Below are positions 1 to 13,097 of a stretch of DNA of 64,000 nucleotides, piece after piece; positions within the stretch are counted from its first letter, which is position 1; each line of letters starts with the position of its first letter. Location of the stretch: the NCBI GenBank assembly GCA_013397695.1, contig VYZI01000124.1, forward strand, positions 187,687-251,686, read 5' to 3'. Source of the DNA: Centropus unirufus (taxonomy: Eukaryota > Chordata > Aves > Cuculiformes > Centropidae). The position numbers and the translations under genes were made by a program. The notes beneath the pieces were generated by a model. It did not search any database, was not told where the DNA came from, and saw only the letters and a program-made list of their open reading frames with translations.

Positions 1-3000
1 GCACTCTGTACTTTTGAAAATATAGCTACTCTTATACAAATAAATTGAAATTGTGATCTTTTGAAGCCAGCTGTGCCTCTTGGATGCCCTAGAATATATG
101 GGTCAAAACTCCCGTTAAAATCTGTTACAGTGCTAAGATCACAAAGACTTAATTCTAATCCACAACTATATTTTCTTCAGAAATGGGGCCAATGATACGT
201 ATCTCTGCTATACAGGCAGACCCAATCATTGTAGTGAACTGAAGACTAGATGATTTGGCTTCAAACTTAAAATGTATTTATTGAAAAAACTTTAAAATCA
301 CAATTGTTAGGCTCATATGTGAACTTTTTCTTAAGTGAACACGAAGTTATAACTGTGGTACAGTTATAACAGAAGGTTGAAGGGACAACATTATTATATA
401 AGTTATCCATGCTTATGAGAAGGGCATTTCCTACAGAGACTCTGGAATCAAACGTAGGACAATTATATGTGCTTCCATTACACATCTCAGTGGAACACAA
501 TTTTACTACTAGAACAATCAACATTGAATATTTCCCTTAGGTCCTCACAAATTTAAAGCTGCAGAGGGCAAAGACTAGAAAGACACCTAAATGTCATTGC
601 TCAAACAGGAACAGGAAAATCAACATCGATCTATTAATATGCTTAGAAAACCATGTAGATGTATAAAGAAAGAATGTTAATATAAACCTAGAAAAGCATT
701 ATACTAAAAAACTAGTTTAAGTAGTTTTCCCAGGGCTTATATACTATGAAAAAGCAACTAATTAAAGAACTATCTCACCTATTTGTTTTGTTTGGGTTTT
801 TTTGAGGCAGTGCGAAGGAATGAGATTCAGAAAAGGCATAGAACATCATATCTCTAGGTTTAACACAGGGAATAAATAAGTTTAAGAAAAAAACACTAGT
901 AAAATGCTTTAGTTGCATTTTATACCAGAAAACTCTGTGGAAAACTAAAAATTAAAAATGTGTGTAGTTATGTTTAAAAGACTAAGGGTTTTTCAGGCCT
1001 TGCAGCTTGACAATTGAACAAAGAAATTATATTTTAATTAAGCAATGCTGTGTATTGCTGACTAGAATAAGTAAGATATTCATATTAATGACACACATCT
1101 GTGATATGGAGAATGGCAAGAACACAGATCTCACTATCATATACTGCAAATGATCCGAGCGAGAATATTCACTAATTTATTTTTAATTTCTCACATTGGA
1201 GAGATATAGTATCCAGGTTTGAGACATAGTCTCACATGTTCTTAAAAATATACGGAACTTAAAAAATTACTAAATAAAGCAACAATTTAAAATAACAACA
1301 AAAAATCCCCCAAAACAATCAGTAATGATGTAATACAAAATAATCACTTCAGTGAAAATCGAAAACTAGCTTAAAACATAGAGAACATTTGCAGAACAGG
1401 TAAGAACAGCATGGGGAAAAGTCCTCATCAATACAACTAGCTCTCTAGAAAGACCTTGTTTTGCTTCAAGTATCAGGTTTTCTGGGAAGTTAGATGAATA
1501 AACTCACCAAGAGAAACAACAAATTAATTCACTATTTGGGTAGTAGCCTATACCACTTAACTGCTCTTTGGACTAAATATTTGTTCCTATACAGAAATAA
1601 TTTTCATAATCCTTCTTTTGTTTAAAATCTGGAGCATTAACACTAGGGTCTTAGACTTAGTATAAACACTACTTAGCAACAACTAAAACCATCAGAATGT
1701 TACTAATATTATTCTCATACTAAATCCAAAACAGCACTATACCAGCTACTAGGAAGAAAATTACCTCCATCCGAGCCAAAATCCGGACGAGTTGCAATTT
1801 TTAGGCAGATCCAAGGGCTGTCTTCATAGATTTATAATGATATAACTGTTATCCTCAGGTAGTCTATAAAAGAATGATGAAAAGTATATAATTATATGGT
1901 TTATCATAGCATGAATTAATTGTATGCTGGTAATTTCCTGTAATTTTTATAGAACATTAGGGAAGTTACTCATCTTCTTATTGAGCAGAAGTGTTTTTAA
2001 ACACAAATCTTATCTCTCTACCAGATCTTTTAATATCTCTTCTACTCCATGACACCCAGAAAATCTCAATTAACCCGTTGTTCTGAAACTTACACAATTA
2101 TAACATTAATTCTAGTAGCAGTACCAGATCTACATTGAGCTGAATTAAATTTGGGTGTAAGCTACTACTATTCTATACATTATTTATAATTTAGCTGGAT
2201 TCTTTGTTTTCCAGGAATCAAACTATTTTTTTCATGTAGTAGAAGACCCTGATACGCTTAATTATGTTTATGGAACTCCAGTCACATAACAGATTTGGAA
2301 ATCTCTGTTCCAGCGTGGAGGAATTCAGTGTCCAGGGTCAATACAAGAGCCAGCCCCACTACTTTTTCTTGTTCATGATGACTTCCTTACCGAAGTATGA
2401 TTCTATGTGGGCAGAGCTCATACTAGCTTCTATTATTTGTCAATTAGTGCCTGATAATATGTTCACATTTTGTTCTAAGACTCACTGATCCTGTGATTTT
2501 TTGGATGGGGGAAATGAGGACATAAATGCAGGGCAGCACATCCAGCTTCTTTGAGTCCCAGATTCTTACACACAGTTGAATTATTCATTATCTTCACAAA
2601 ACTGTAGTTTAGATTGCTTATTTTTTTATTTGAAAGTCTGTTTGTCTTTCACCTTTCCTTCCACATATATATAAATTCATGATAAAGTTGCAAGCTTTTC
2701 TTGTCAGAAAAGGTGTGACAAACTTAGAAGCAATTCTAATGAGTCAGTGTCATTATATGTAAATAAAATAGAGTGAGTACAGAACCAGACTGTTTGAACC
2801 AGGTAAATACCAGTATGTCAGCCTGTAGCCAAGAGGAAAAGCATTTTTCTGTCCCCTGAGTATCTCTGGCATCTATCTATGTTTGCTGATCTCTGATCAG
2901 CACCAGCAACTGTAACCACTTAAACTTGATCCTACTGTCCAGATCAGTTATCTGGATAAAAGGCAGTAGAGATCTGTCTTAATCCATGTGGGACACGCTT

Positions 3001-3341
3001 AATGCTTGCCCCACAGTGGACATGGTTTCTCTTATTAGCTTTATCTGCTTTCTGTTTCTTACACAAGCTCTTTTTCTGTTTCTGAGTCTCATAATGAATT
3101 CTTGCAAGCTTCTATCTTAAGCAGGTACCATTTATGTAGAATTAACCACGGGCTGTTGAAAATTAAATCATAGAACACGTAACATCATTTCCAACGCTGT
3201 TGTTCATGCCTTAAATTTGAGAGGATGTGAAATAGCAGTTTTAATTTGTACTTACAGCACTGCATGTTTCTTAGTGTTCTGGAAAAATACAGAAGTTAGG
3301 TTAGCTGTCAAGTATAAAACATATTTGACAGAGGTGAGATC

Positions 3342-3375
3342 TGTATGGAAAAAGTGAAAGCTCTTTTTCCATACA
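3342..3375. repeat. Perfect 13-bp inverted repeat (hairpin)
   Basis: The left arm tgtatggaaaaag (3342-3354) is the exact reverse complement of the right arm ctttttccataca (3363-3375), separated by an 8-nt loop. Imperfect complementarity continues outward (agatctg on the left, cagat on the right). No transposon termini or target-site duplication could be assigned. It could be a small MITE remnant, a structured RNA element or a chance palindrome. Confidence 0.8.
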
Positions 3376-6300
3376 ACCCTGCAGATGTGTATAAGCAAAA
3401 GTTGGATTCTGGCACTATAGATCAAATCCAGACTGCATCATTCTTCATTAACCATCCTGCTGAATGAAATCTAAGTGAGTGGAATCCAGGGTGGGAAAAA
3501 TCAACCTTCCAGAAAATAATCCAGAGTCTGAGCGCACACTAGTCATTGCATACATTACCAGAAAGACAGTTTTAAGTAGGTACAGGTCTAGTATCCCATA
3601 CAAAAGATAAGCATAGAGCCATCTCTCTGCCTAAATTATTTGGAAAAGTACACATCCACTGGAAGACTGCTATCTTTGATAGGGCAGATGCTGTTACACC
3701 TTTACTTGTGAGTAAGAACAGAAGAAACACAAAAAGATAACCCAACATATGCTTATGTTCCCTGGCATGATGATCATTTAGCTCATATTTTTGTCTGTTT
3801 ATTGGTCCTGTCTATCAGAAGCTGAAACAGATAGCACTGTTTTCCAATGCAAACTTTTAAGGATTTCATGCTCATGTAAATTTACATAATGCTTCCTTGG
3901 CATTTAATGAAGAGCAAGTGAAGATGAATACCATAAAAAGCTGAGTTTAGGCACAAGATAATCTTTTCCTTCCTTTTTGTTCTTGGAGATATGATTATAA
4001 ACATAAAGAAATATGAAAAATAGTTACTAACTGTAATACATACAAAAGTATTATTTTTCTTTAGCAAATTATGAATTGATGCAGAATTACTAGAATCAAA
4101 AGTCTGGTTTAGAGTGAGAAACTAAGGCAAATGTATTAAAATCACTTGCCTCCAGCTGTCTAGCAACTGGACAGAAGCAATAGGAAAACGGGCAAGTATT
4201 TTTTAATCCCTTTCTCAGTACATTAAGAAATATTACTTTTCACCTTCTTCCTTCAACCCCCCACCCCCGAAAATGGATAGAATTTGTGTGGTTTATATTT
4301 TGATCACCAGTTTGACCTCCCAGTTCCATTTTTTCCCTGCGATTTGTCCATATTTTACATCAATAGGGTTGATCACTGATAGCTAATTGGACAGTGAACA
4401 CAGGATACTGAGAAGCAAACCCCATGGCTTATATCTCAGTATACATCTTGCACCATATCTTGAAAATCCAATACTTACAAAAGCAAAATCATTACAGAGA
4501 CACAAATACTCTGAGGACAGAACTGGGAGCACATGGGGGTTGTTTTCAAAAGAAGTGCAAAAGTTTAAAATCAATTTCAAAGTTCAATACTCTCCAAGGG
4601 ACAATAATGAGGAAAGTATATGCAGTGACTCTGCTTTGCCTGGGAATATTTTGTTAGTTTGTCGCTTCACCTAGGAGACTTTATCCTGGAATTTTCTAGA
4701 TTGCTAAGTAGATGGAGCACAATATACAAAAAAGTGAGTGGGTCATAACAGCTGAGAATTAATTCTGTATTCTGATAACACTTATAAAGTTGCATCTACA
4801 GCTCTGTCTTCTTAAATTTTCACCAGATAAACTTGGTCTGTATGGTCAATCAACAATACTTCTTTAAATGAACTAATTATCGTGAAAGGGAAGGAAACAT
4901 GCTGAGCTATAGAGATAAATTTCTGCATTCAGTTAACTGAACTCTGACCAGGTAGTTCTTTGATTCAGAGATTTTCTGGATCATTTCTCCCCACTTTTTT
5001 GAAGCCAGCAAAACAAGTACAGTGGCTTGTTAGAGTATTAGTTTCAGTTTAAAAAAACCTAATTCACTTTTGTTCAAAATTTTAAGAAAGAGAAAAGAGG
5101 AGAAATAGAGATGCTTACCAATATGTTTTGAAGACATTCCGCTATTTGAAATGTGGGAAACTAACCCAAAAAAGATATCATGATGTAGAGGGAATTTAAA
5201 GTGGTCCAGGTAACATAAGTAGTGCAATTTACCACACATATATCACTATTTTATGTAAGACAGATATAGGCTCTCTCTGTTCCCTTTTCAGGATATCACA
5301 AGTAGTGAGAAATATCCTTTGCTTAATATGCATGACTCTGTGTACCAATAAAAGTGCTATTAGGAATTCTAACAATAGATTGCCTTGTATTTGCAAAGGC
5401 TGTCTTACTAAATGTAAAACATTAAGCTTCTTTAATTAGGGGGTGATGTTAAGCTAACAGCCTTAAAAAAATATTTAATGAAATTTTGCTTTGTAGAAAT
5501 CTGTCAGATATCCCACACATAATAATTATTTCTGTTTTTCTAGATAATCTGCCAGTATTTATTTAACATGCAATAATTATCTTATTAAATAGAAATTAAA
5601 TGCCTATCAGATGACATCAAAATTAGATTTTGCATCTTAGCTAGTGGTCAAGGTAACAGTCACTGTGCGGTATGAAGTCTAAACCAAGTTTAGCGAAGGT
5701 TTTAATAAAAAAAATTGAATCTCTGCTCTGTATTCCTATGTCACACCAAGAATACCTATAGGATACAAATATGTCATCTTGTGAGAGTGTCTACAAAGAG
5801 ATGGTGAAGTTGAACTACTCTGGCAGCCATATTACAATAAAATGGATCATTGATATCTTGAGGAATAAACAGTATCTTGAAGGCAAGCATCCTTTCTCAT
5901 GGTATGAATTAGTTATTGAGTGTAACTCTGCTATTAAACATCATTTTGTCATGCATTCACACTACTTTGTTCTCTTTAAAGATGTGCTTAATATTGCAAG
6001 GAAAAAATGTATTTAAGGTCATGTTGTGAATTTAAATCCTCTTCTCTCCAAGTTTAGTGGCATTTTGAGTAATTCTGTAACAAGTCAGTACAAAGCAGAC
6101 ATAAAGTTTGATTAACAGTTTCAGTTCACATATTTCCATGAAACTAAGAAGCTTTTAGAATTCTATTTTGGATATCCCCTTATCATTTTTAATTTAAAAT
6201 CTCTTAAAAGAAAAAACATGTCTCGTTACGTAACTTAAATGGAAGTTGAGTACAAATATTATCATCAATGGAAAACATCTGAGCAATGCTAAAGTCCTGT

Positions 6301-8444
6301 TTAAGCTCATTATTTATTCTTAAATATTGTTTATATTCAAATTACTGTTTGATTTTATGTAATTGATCATATCATATATATAGAAATATTGCTTATTTAT
6401 ATTTTTATGGAAATATTGAAAGGTTGATGGATTTGATTCTTTAAATGGTGGTCTAAATTTTGATGAGAGTACTGTTGGCTCATACGGAATAATAATAAAA
6501 AATGTTTAACACAAACAGAAACTTGTCTGGATAAAAAAAGGCTAGAAATAAGGGATTTTTAATATAGTTGGCTTCAAATAAAATAAAACTTCCAGGCAGG
6601 ATTTTCATCAGCCATTTGTCTTGGTGCATTTTGCCTGCAAAATTGTGAGTAAATATTAAATGCAAGTTAGTACGAGAATCCTCAATTAGCATTCGATAGA
6701 AAACAGTAGAACAGGAAGGAATATTCTGGAAACAATTAACTTGCCACTTTTCACCAGCCCAAGGATAATATTATTTCTTATTTCTAGAGGATTCTATGGA
6801 CTACTTTTCATTGAAGCAAAAATAGAGAGAAGGTTGTCATTTTATTGCACACTCACTTAAAACTGTGGTCAAAAAAATTAAATTTTGGCCATATTAGCGG
6901 CCAACAGATATTTTCTTCATCCAAAAGACACACAAGATCCACATTCCTGAGACACTGAGATGTACACACATACAAAAATACACAAGTATATATGTGGTTG
7001 TGCACTGAGAAATGAAATAAAGGATACATGCTTGTGAGAATTACATCAAGGGCTTTCTTCAAAATGAAACATTTTCAGAAATCTAGCATTATTGGGATGG
7101 TGAGAGTTGAGTAAACAGTATCCAGAGAGAAGTGCTCGCTGACAGGTTTACAAACGTACATGCAGCCTTTCCTTTAACAGGGGAGAGGTTAGGCACTACA
7201 CCACCACAGCAGACAAAACCATGGGGTATTACACAGCTATCCATTCGCAGCTTTCACAGTGATGAATGAGGTCTTAGCTGAAGCCTTGCAGAGGACTGGA
7301 GAGAGAGAGAAGCAGAACAGAGGAGATTTCTCATATGTCTGCCCTTTTCCCCCTCAGAATTGGTAAAGCAGGTGATAAAAAGATAAAGGCTTGGGTCATC
7401 TAATGAAACCCATCTGCTCCTACTTTCTGCTGTCAATTGAGAGAGGCTCTCAGGAGCTCAAGGAACATGAAGAGTTAGTTTAATCAGAACTTCTACTCAA
7501 GCAGAAATATTCTTGTAAAAGCACTCAAGGGCACCAAGGGCAATACTCTTATTCATTGTGGAGTTGCAGATTTATGGATATAACTTAACAGATTCCCAGA
7601 CTTCAAAATATCCTCAGTTACATTAAGCAAAATTAGGGATTCAATAAAACCTGATAGATTGGAGCATGAAGAAATACTTTCCCTAGATACTTACCTTAAG
7701 GTGAACTAATTCAATAATTCTTTATGAAGCTTCTTGCTAGGTCTTTTGAAACATCTAATACTGGCTGAAACCACATTAAACATATCAATATCTATCTAAT
7801 GATAACTCATTCAGAAGATTGTTAACAATAAAATTAATAAATACATCCTTAATTTGAAAGGTTTTTCCCAATCTTTGACAGAAAACAAGGCAAAAAAATA
7901 AAAACATAATATTTCAGTACCATCAGCTTTGTGACAAACAGGATGAAAACTTTATAGAATAAATTTTTTTTAAGTGGAAAAAATTATCCACAGGTTTGGC
8001 AACTGAGAAGTTTAGTCTGTGCACAGATATGCTCCACAATAATGTTAAGTCCTGATTTCACCAGGGTGTGAATGGGAAACAATGACGAACTTTTCAGTTG
8101 AAATGACTTCTTTAGATAGCTCACGTTCATGCATGAATGCTATTCAAGTAAGACAGGGTCATTTTCAACAGTGGAAGGGTGCCTGGTATTGCAGCACAGG
8201 TTTGGCTGTTTTGCACCTATCATTATTGTGTTGCTTTTTATAAAACATTGCTGTTATGTCAGCCACATTCAGTCAATGAAATTCAGTAGTATTTTGAGAT
8301 GCATAAAATTGTCATCATTGAAGCTGTTTATGGAGGAAGCATACAGTCATTTTCTCTAATCTCCCTCTGATTTCCTATACAAATACTGCCAGGCTTACTC
8401 AAGGCCAAAGGATTTAGTTACTCACTTGACTGAAAAGCATGTCA

Positions 8445-8543
8445 ATGCAAATTCAGACTGATAAACCAGCATGCAAATCTCCAGAGCTTCAGCACGTTAT
8501 AATTCAGCCACAGTATTAACAAAACAAAGTAGCAATTATGCAA
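8445..8543. promoter_or_regulatory. Candidate enhancer-like cluster with two octamer motifs
   Basis: The consensus POU/octamer site ATGCAAAT occurs twice in the same orientation at 8445-8452 and 8471-8478, 26 bp start to start. An AACAAAG (SOX-type) site lies at 8523-8529 and a near-octamer TATGCAAG at 8537-8544. Octamer sites bind POU-domain factors, and adjacent SOX sites are a known composite arrangement. Function here is inferred only from motif clustering; such motifs are frequent by chance in AT-rich DNA. Confidence 0.3.
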
Positions 8544-8822
8544 GGAATCAGCTGAAAGGGTATTTTTAATTTTAAATTTTTGCCTCTGTACAGCTGGGTG
8601 TTGGAAGCAAAAAGCAACACAAGGCACATTTGCCCACTAGCCAGGCCTTTGAAAAGTAGGCAACATACTGTACTGAGCATTACTCTGTGTATGTTTCACA
8701 GTAAATTTATCAGTGTTAGCCCTGAAAACAAATGGTTTTCTAGAGTGGTGGAATATTTATTTCAATATTAGTCTATAAAATATTTTTGGCTCTGACAATG
8801 ACAGGCAAATTAGTGCTGACAG

Positions 8823-8830
8823 TATAAAAG
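8823..8830 (+). promoter_or_regulatory. TATA-box-like sequence
   Basis: TATAAAAG is a perfect match to the core-promoter TATA consensus and is followed by a comparatively GC-rich stretch. An ATG in good Kozak context (gccATGa) lies 107 bp downstream. No CpG island or initiator could be assigned, and isolated TATAAA strings are common in this composition, so promoter function is unproven. Confidence 0.2.
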
Positions 8831-8929
8831 CAGGCTGGTGTGCAAACTTGGGGACATTAAGGGGATCTCTTCTGACTAACATCAGTCCTCACGGCCTGTA
8901 CTGTTTTGCTCTGAACTCAGACATCTGCC

Positions 8930-9004
8930 ATGAAACTAGATTATCTGAATTTTCTCAAATTTCTCATTCTCCACCATTTAACTGCTGACATAACACACTG
9001 GTAG
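8930..9004 (+). other. Tiny signal-peptide-like ORF (24 codons)
   Basis: The frame from the ATG at 8930 encodes 24 residues: a lysine at position 2, then a leucine/phenylalanine-rich core (NFLKFLILHHL), and a TAG at 9002-9004. This resembles the n- and h-regions of a signal peptide. A GTAGAG at 9001-9006 could be a weak splice donor just before the stop. No homologue is recognised and chance is the leading explanation. It sits about 150 bp from the edge of the CR1 element at 9.16 kb. Confidence 0.12.
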
Positions 9005-9154
9005 AGACCCTCTAACAGACCTCTTTGTAACAAAGACTTGACTTACTGTATTCTTATTTGCCCTGGATGAATCTATTATTTCTCCTTATTAGGAGCTGCT
9101 CAGCAATGCCCTATCGCTGAGAGCTGGTACCGTTCCTGTGAAGTCAGTAGCCTC

Positions 9155-10305
9155 TATATGAGGCTCGATTTGAGCTTCTGTAAGGACATAAATATGCTAT
9201 TAATGAGGAGGCTGTTGTCAGGGTCCTGAACTTCCCTGGACAACTTGTGCCAGTGTTTCACTATCCTCTTCAGGAATAATTTATTCTTAATATCTAATCT
9301 AAATATTCCCTTCTCCAATTTATAGTCATTCCCCCTTGCCTTATCACTACCTGCCCAAGTGAAAAGGCCCTCCCAAGCTTTCTTGTACACTCCCTTCAGG
9401 TATTGGAAGGCTGATATAAGATTTACCTGGAGCCTTATCCAGGCTGAACTATCCCAACTCTCTCAGTCTGTCCTCATAGCAGAGGTGCTCCAGTCCTCTC
9501 ATCATCGTCATTGTAGCCCCTCTCTGTACCTGTTCCAACACTTGCATATCCTTCTTATGTTGGCGATTCCAGAACTGGACAGAATAGTCCAGGTGGATCT
9601 CACAGGGTAGAGTAGATGGCAAAATCACCTGCCTTGACCTGCTGGTCACACTTCTTTTGATGCAGTCCAGAATACAGATGGCCGCCTGGGCTGCTAGCAC
9701 ACATAGCTGTCTTATGTCAAACTTCTCCTCAACCAGTACCTCCAGAGGGCTGCTCAAAATTAAGTCATGCTCCATTCTGTATTGAAACTGCAGATTGCCC
9801 CACCCCGGTGTAGAACCTTGAAATTGGCCTTGTTGAACCTTCAGACAGTCACATACTCCCACTTTTCCAGGTCCTCCTGGGTGACATCCTGTCCTTCTGG
9901 TGTGATAACTGCACCACTCAGCATGGTGTCATCTGCAGACTTGCTGAGTGAGTGTGCACTCGATCTCACTGTCTATCACTTTGAAGATGTTAAACAGTAC
10001 TGGTCCCCATATGGATCCATGAGGTAGACCACTTGTCAAGGATCTCCATCTGGACATTGAACTGCTGACCAGTACTCAGAATACAACCATCCAAGCAATT
10101 CCTTATCCACTGAACGTCCACTGGTCAAATGCATATCTCTTCAATTGAGAGAGAGGATGTTGTGTGGAACTGTGTCAAAGGATTCACAGAAGTCCAAATT
10201 AGATCCGTTGGTTTTCCTGTGCCCACTGGTGTGGTCATTCCATCACAGAAAGCCACCAGATTGGTCAGGCGGGACTTGCCTTTGGTGAAGAAGAGCTTCA
10301 CCAAA
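9155..10305 (-). mobile_element. CR1 LINE, 5'-truncated, decayed reverse transcriptase
   Basis: On the minus strand this 1.15 kb stretch follows the 3' half of the avian CR1 ORF2 (endonuclease/reverse transcriptase) nearly colinearly. The order is KGKSRLTNLVAF near 10.27 kb, an ADD catalytic triplet at 9928-9936 (the usual FADD is now SADD), CIKRSVTSRSR near 9.65 kb, QFWNRQHKKDM near 9.56 kb, RGLEHLCYEDRLRELG at 9449-9500, and a C-terminal FRLDIKNKLFLKRIVKHW segment near 9.28 kb. These segments lie in different minus-strand frames, so at least three frameshifts separate them. The 5' three quarters of a full CR1 are missing, as is usual for LINE insertions. No typical 3'-terminal 8-bp repeat is seen at the left edge, so the last part of the 3' UTR is lost or diverged. 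It cannot encode a working enzyme. Confidence 0.93.
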
Positions 10306-13097
10306 CAACAACACTGCATTTATATATAAGGTTCTTAAATCTTTGGAGATGGCTATATTAATCAACTTCTCTGTCTAACACAATTGTAGCTATAAGCACT
10401 GGAAATGTTTCAAATAAAAAAACATCTAATTTTAAACCAAGGGACTTTAATGGTGTGTATTGTAACAACTTTCAGTTCTTCTCTTGGTCTGATTCATATC
10501 AGATTGTTTATATTACATTGCAAGCCACATAAAAAAAGTCTTTTTTACACTTATGTGAAATCCAATTAAAAGTCTTGTAAAATCAGTTGTATACTTTTCT
10601 TAATTTCCCAGAAGAATTAGAATGGTATTAGGGCAGTGGGTGTCTCAAAAACTCAGATGGGAAGTATCACTATTCAGACATATTCGGTTTTATTTTAACT
10701 GGACGGCTTTGATTGGTTTTATATTTTGTGTGAATTTCCATGTTCATGTTTTCACATTTTAATTACTCTAAAAATGCCTGGAGCCAGAGGCAGACACTTC
10801 AAGTTACATCAAAATAAATGAATGAATATCAGTAGTAATGTTCATTGCTTCTGCTAGATACACAGACTGGCAAAACACACTCATTAGTATAATTTGCATG
10901 TTTGAACAACATAACTTCAAACCCTTAAATAGCATGAAAATTAGCTTTCAAATTACAAAGCCTAGATTCAAAGTATTTTCATGACTTTGCCACAGCAAAC
11001 AAGTATGAGGAGGAGGAGAAAATAATAGATGAGGTATAAAGGACTATTAGCAGACCTGTAAGGTCTGGTTAGTGTCACCAACTCTTCACCTGCATTAACC
11101 TGGATACTATCATGCTATTCACAGCTACCTTTCTGACCTTTCTGGCTGTTTATATAGCCTTATAACAAGTGCTTTTATTATTTCCTTCAGCTTCTTAGAG
11201 GCGGATTAACAGACTGAAACAAAACTGAAACTTCATCCCTCCTGCTAGCTTAGCACTGCTCTTTTGTCCAGCTACCTCAGCAGTTTGTGCTTGTCATTTG
11301 GGTGTCATGCAATTTTCTGAGTATTCAGAGGNNNNNNNNNNNNNNNNNNNNNNNNNNNNNNNNNNNNNNNNNNNNNGAAAAATAAAAGCTTTTGACAACC
11401 TCCTGCCACTGATCACAGATCAAAATATATGCTAGCAATGGTATTTCTTATTTCTACTATTCCCTCTCTTCCTTTTTCCCCACTCCAGTCGTTTTCATGG
11501 TCCTGTTGCTGAGGTTGATAACATTACATTTGTGACAGCCATATCTTTTTGTTGAAATGTTCATATCCTCTTTTTTTTTTTTCAAAGGGAAAAATACTGA
11601 AGTGATCTCCCTCCTGTTTATTTGTTTTGTTTCCAAAGGGCAAGTCAATGTATCTCTTTCTTATGTATATGTCTAGTTTGATACAGCTTTCATTTCTCTT
11701 CAGTAAAATCCAGCTGGCAATTTCAGACAGAAATTCTGTAACATAAAGACAGTTGCCACCAGGCCACAAGTCACAGCATCAGGAGATTTATTTCCCTTTC
11801 TTTTTGTTCATTTAATCTTTTTCTTTCTGAGCAATGTTTCTACAACAATATTTTATAATTTTTCCTGTTTCAAAAGAAAACAAATCCAAAACCTAAACAA
11901 AAGATTGGACAGAGAATCAATAGGCTACTCACTGTGTGACTGCCTAGAATTTTCAGATGTGGGAGTAGAGCTGAAAAGGAGCTGGGAATGGAGAGGGAAA
12001 AGTGAGAACGTTTGCAGTTAGGTTAGACCATACACCTAAAAGGTTATCATCCCTAACAATTGCAAATTGAATGTTCAGAAAGAATAAAAGCATTCCTGCA
12101 GTGTCAGACCTTGGCAGAGTTATGAGGAAATGGTGTTATCTTGTTTTCTATTTATGCTGGCTAACTGACATTTCTGTCTCAGTCTGGCATGCAGTAATCA
12201 TTAAAAAAACCTGGCTTTTCACAAAATTTGGTAAACAAATGAGTGCTTTAGGCATTTTTCCCCTTTTAAATTTTGTTCTAAGCATATAAACATGCTATCA
12301 AATGTGACTGAAAAATTACATTTGCATGCACACACCTACACAAGACTTTTTTGGGTCCTGTAACTTCAATTGCTATTTTAAATTCACAGTGTGTACATGT
12401 ATATATGAATACATTCAGGCACAGTGAGATATCACATGCGTATATTATAGTTAGGACAAGATTATATGCTTTTTTACCTATGGGCTTGAGGTGGATAATT
12501 GGAGTTGAATTTGCCCTTTACTTTTGTGTAGGAACTATGCATACAGCAGGACACAAAAACAAAGGCAAAACCCTTCTGATAGGCTACTGATGACAGGAGC
12601 GAGCACGTAGATGAGGGAAAACCAGTGGTCAAAGGATTAAAAGTGACATATGTTCAAGTAAATTAAGATCAGATTCCAAAAAGAACTGACCCTTTAGACA
12701 GAATTTGAATGCCTATGCTATAGCAGCATAGGAACAGGATTTACAGTACTCTGCATTGGCCTTCACATATGCACACACTTACTCTAAATCTATGAATGTC
12801 TATTTTTTTTCCAGAAATTATCCAGCTGTCTAAAGCACTATTTCTGTTTTATGAACAAGTACCTTCTTTGGAACAAGACTAAGCGAATTCCCAAACTCGG
12901 ACCTTGGTATTACCAAATTAGGTGTTTAGTCACATAAGGCAAAGCTAGACCAAGGTTAACTAGTTTGCAGAACAACAATTTCTAAAGGAGACTTGCATAT
13001 ATTAGTGCTGGACAGAAAAAGATAATGCTTTATCTTTGTTTCTCTTGCTACTATTGCTTTGGTACGTTAGTGCGGTGGTTTACACTACCACACAAAA
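10306..13097. other. Noncoding stretch, no gene recognised
   Basis: Only short spurious ORFs are present. The interval holds the assembly gap at 11.33 kb and a poly(T) run near 11.57 kb. The part at about 12.06-12.26 kb is of more balanced composition and could be a conserved noncoding element, but this cannot be judged without an alignment. Confidence 0.55.
11332..11376. other. Assembly gap (45 N)
   Basis: A run of 45 undetermined bases lies between ...ttcagagg and gaaaaataaaagc.... The true length of missing sequence is unknown. Confidence 1.

Larger units (their letters stand above)
1..8822. other. AT-rich noncoding sequence, no gene recognised
   Basis: Reading frames are all under about 90 codons, begin and end without splice or Kozak context, and have low-complexity or hydrophobic random composition. 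No LINE, SINE or LTR signature was recognised. The longest ORF (5771-6016, plus strand, 81 codons) has no recognisable domain and is treated as chance. Structured spots inside this stretch (the hairpin near 3.35 kb and the octamer cluster near 8.45 kb) are listed separately. Ancient repeats too diverged to see by eye may well be present. Confidence 0.6.

Noticed and set aside
5771..6016. 81-codon plus-strand ORF as a small protein gene
   Set aside because: No recognisable domain, promoter or splice context; length is within chance expectation for 64 kb of six-frame sequence.
9449..9862. 137-codon minus-strand ORF as a host gene
   Set aside because: It is the C-terminal part of the CR1 reverse transcriptase, flanked by frameshifted remnants of the same ORF2.
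9359..10329. Plus-strand ORFs (9359-9610, 9767-10027, 10129-10329)
   Set aside because: They are antisense shadows of the minus-strand CR1 element.
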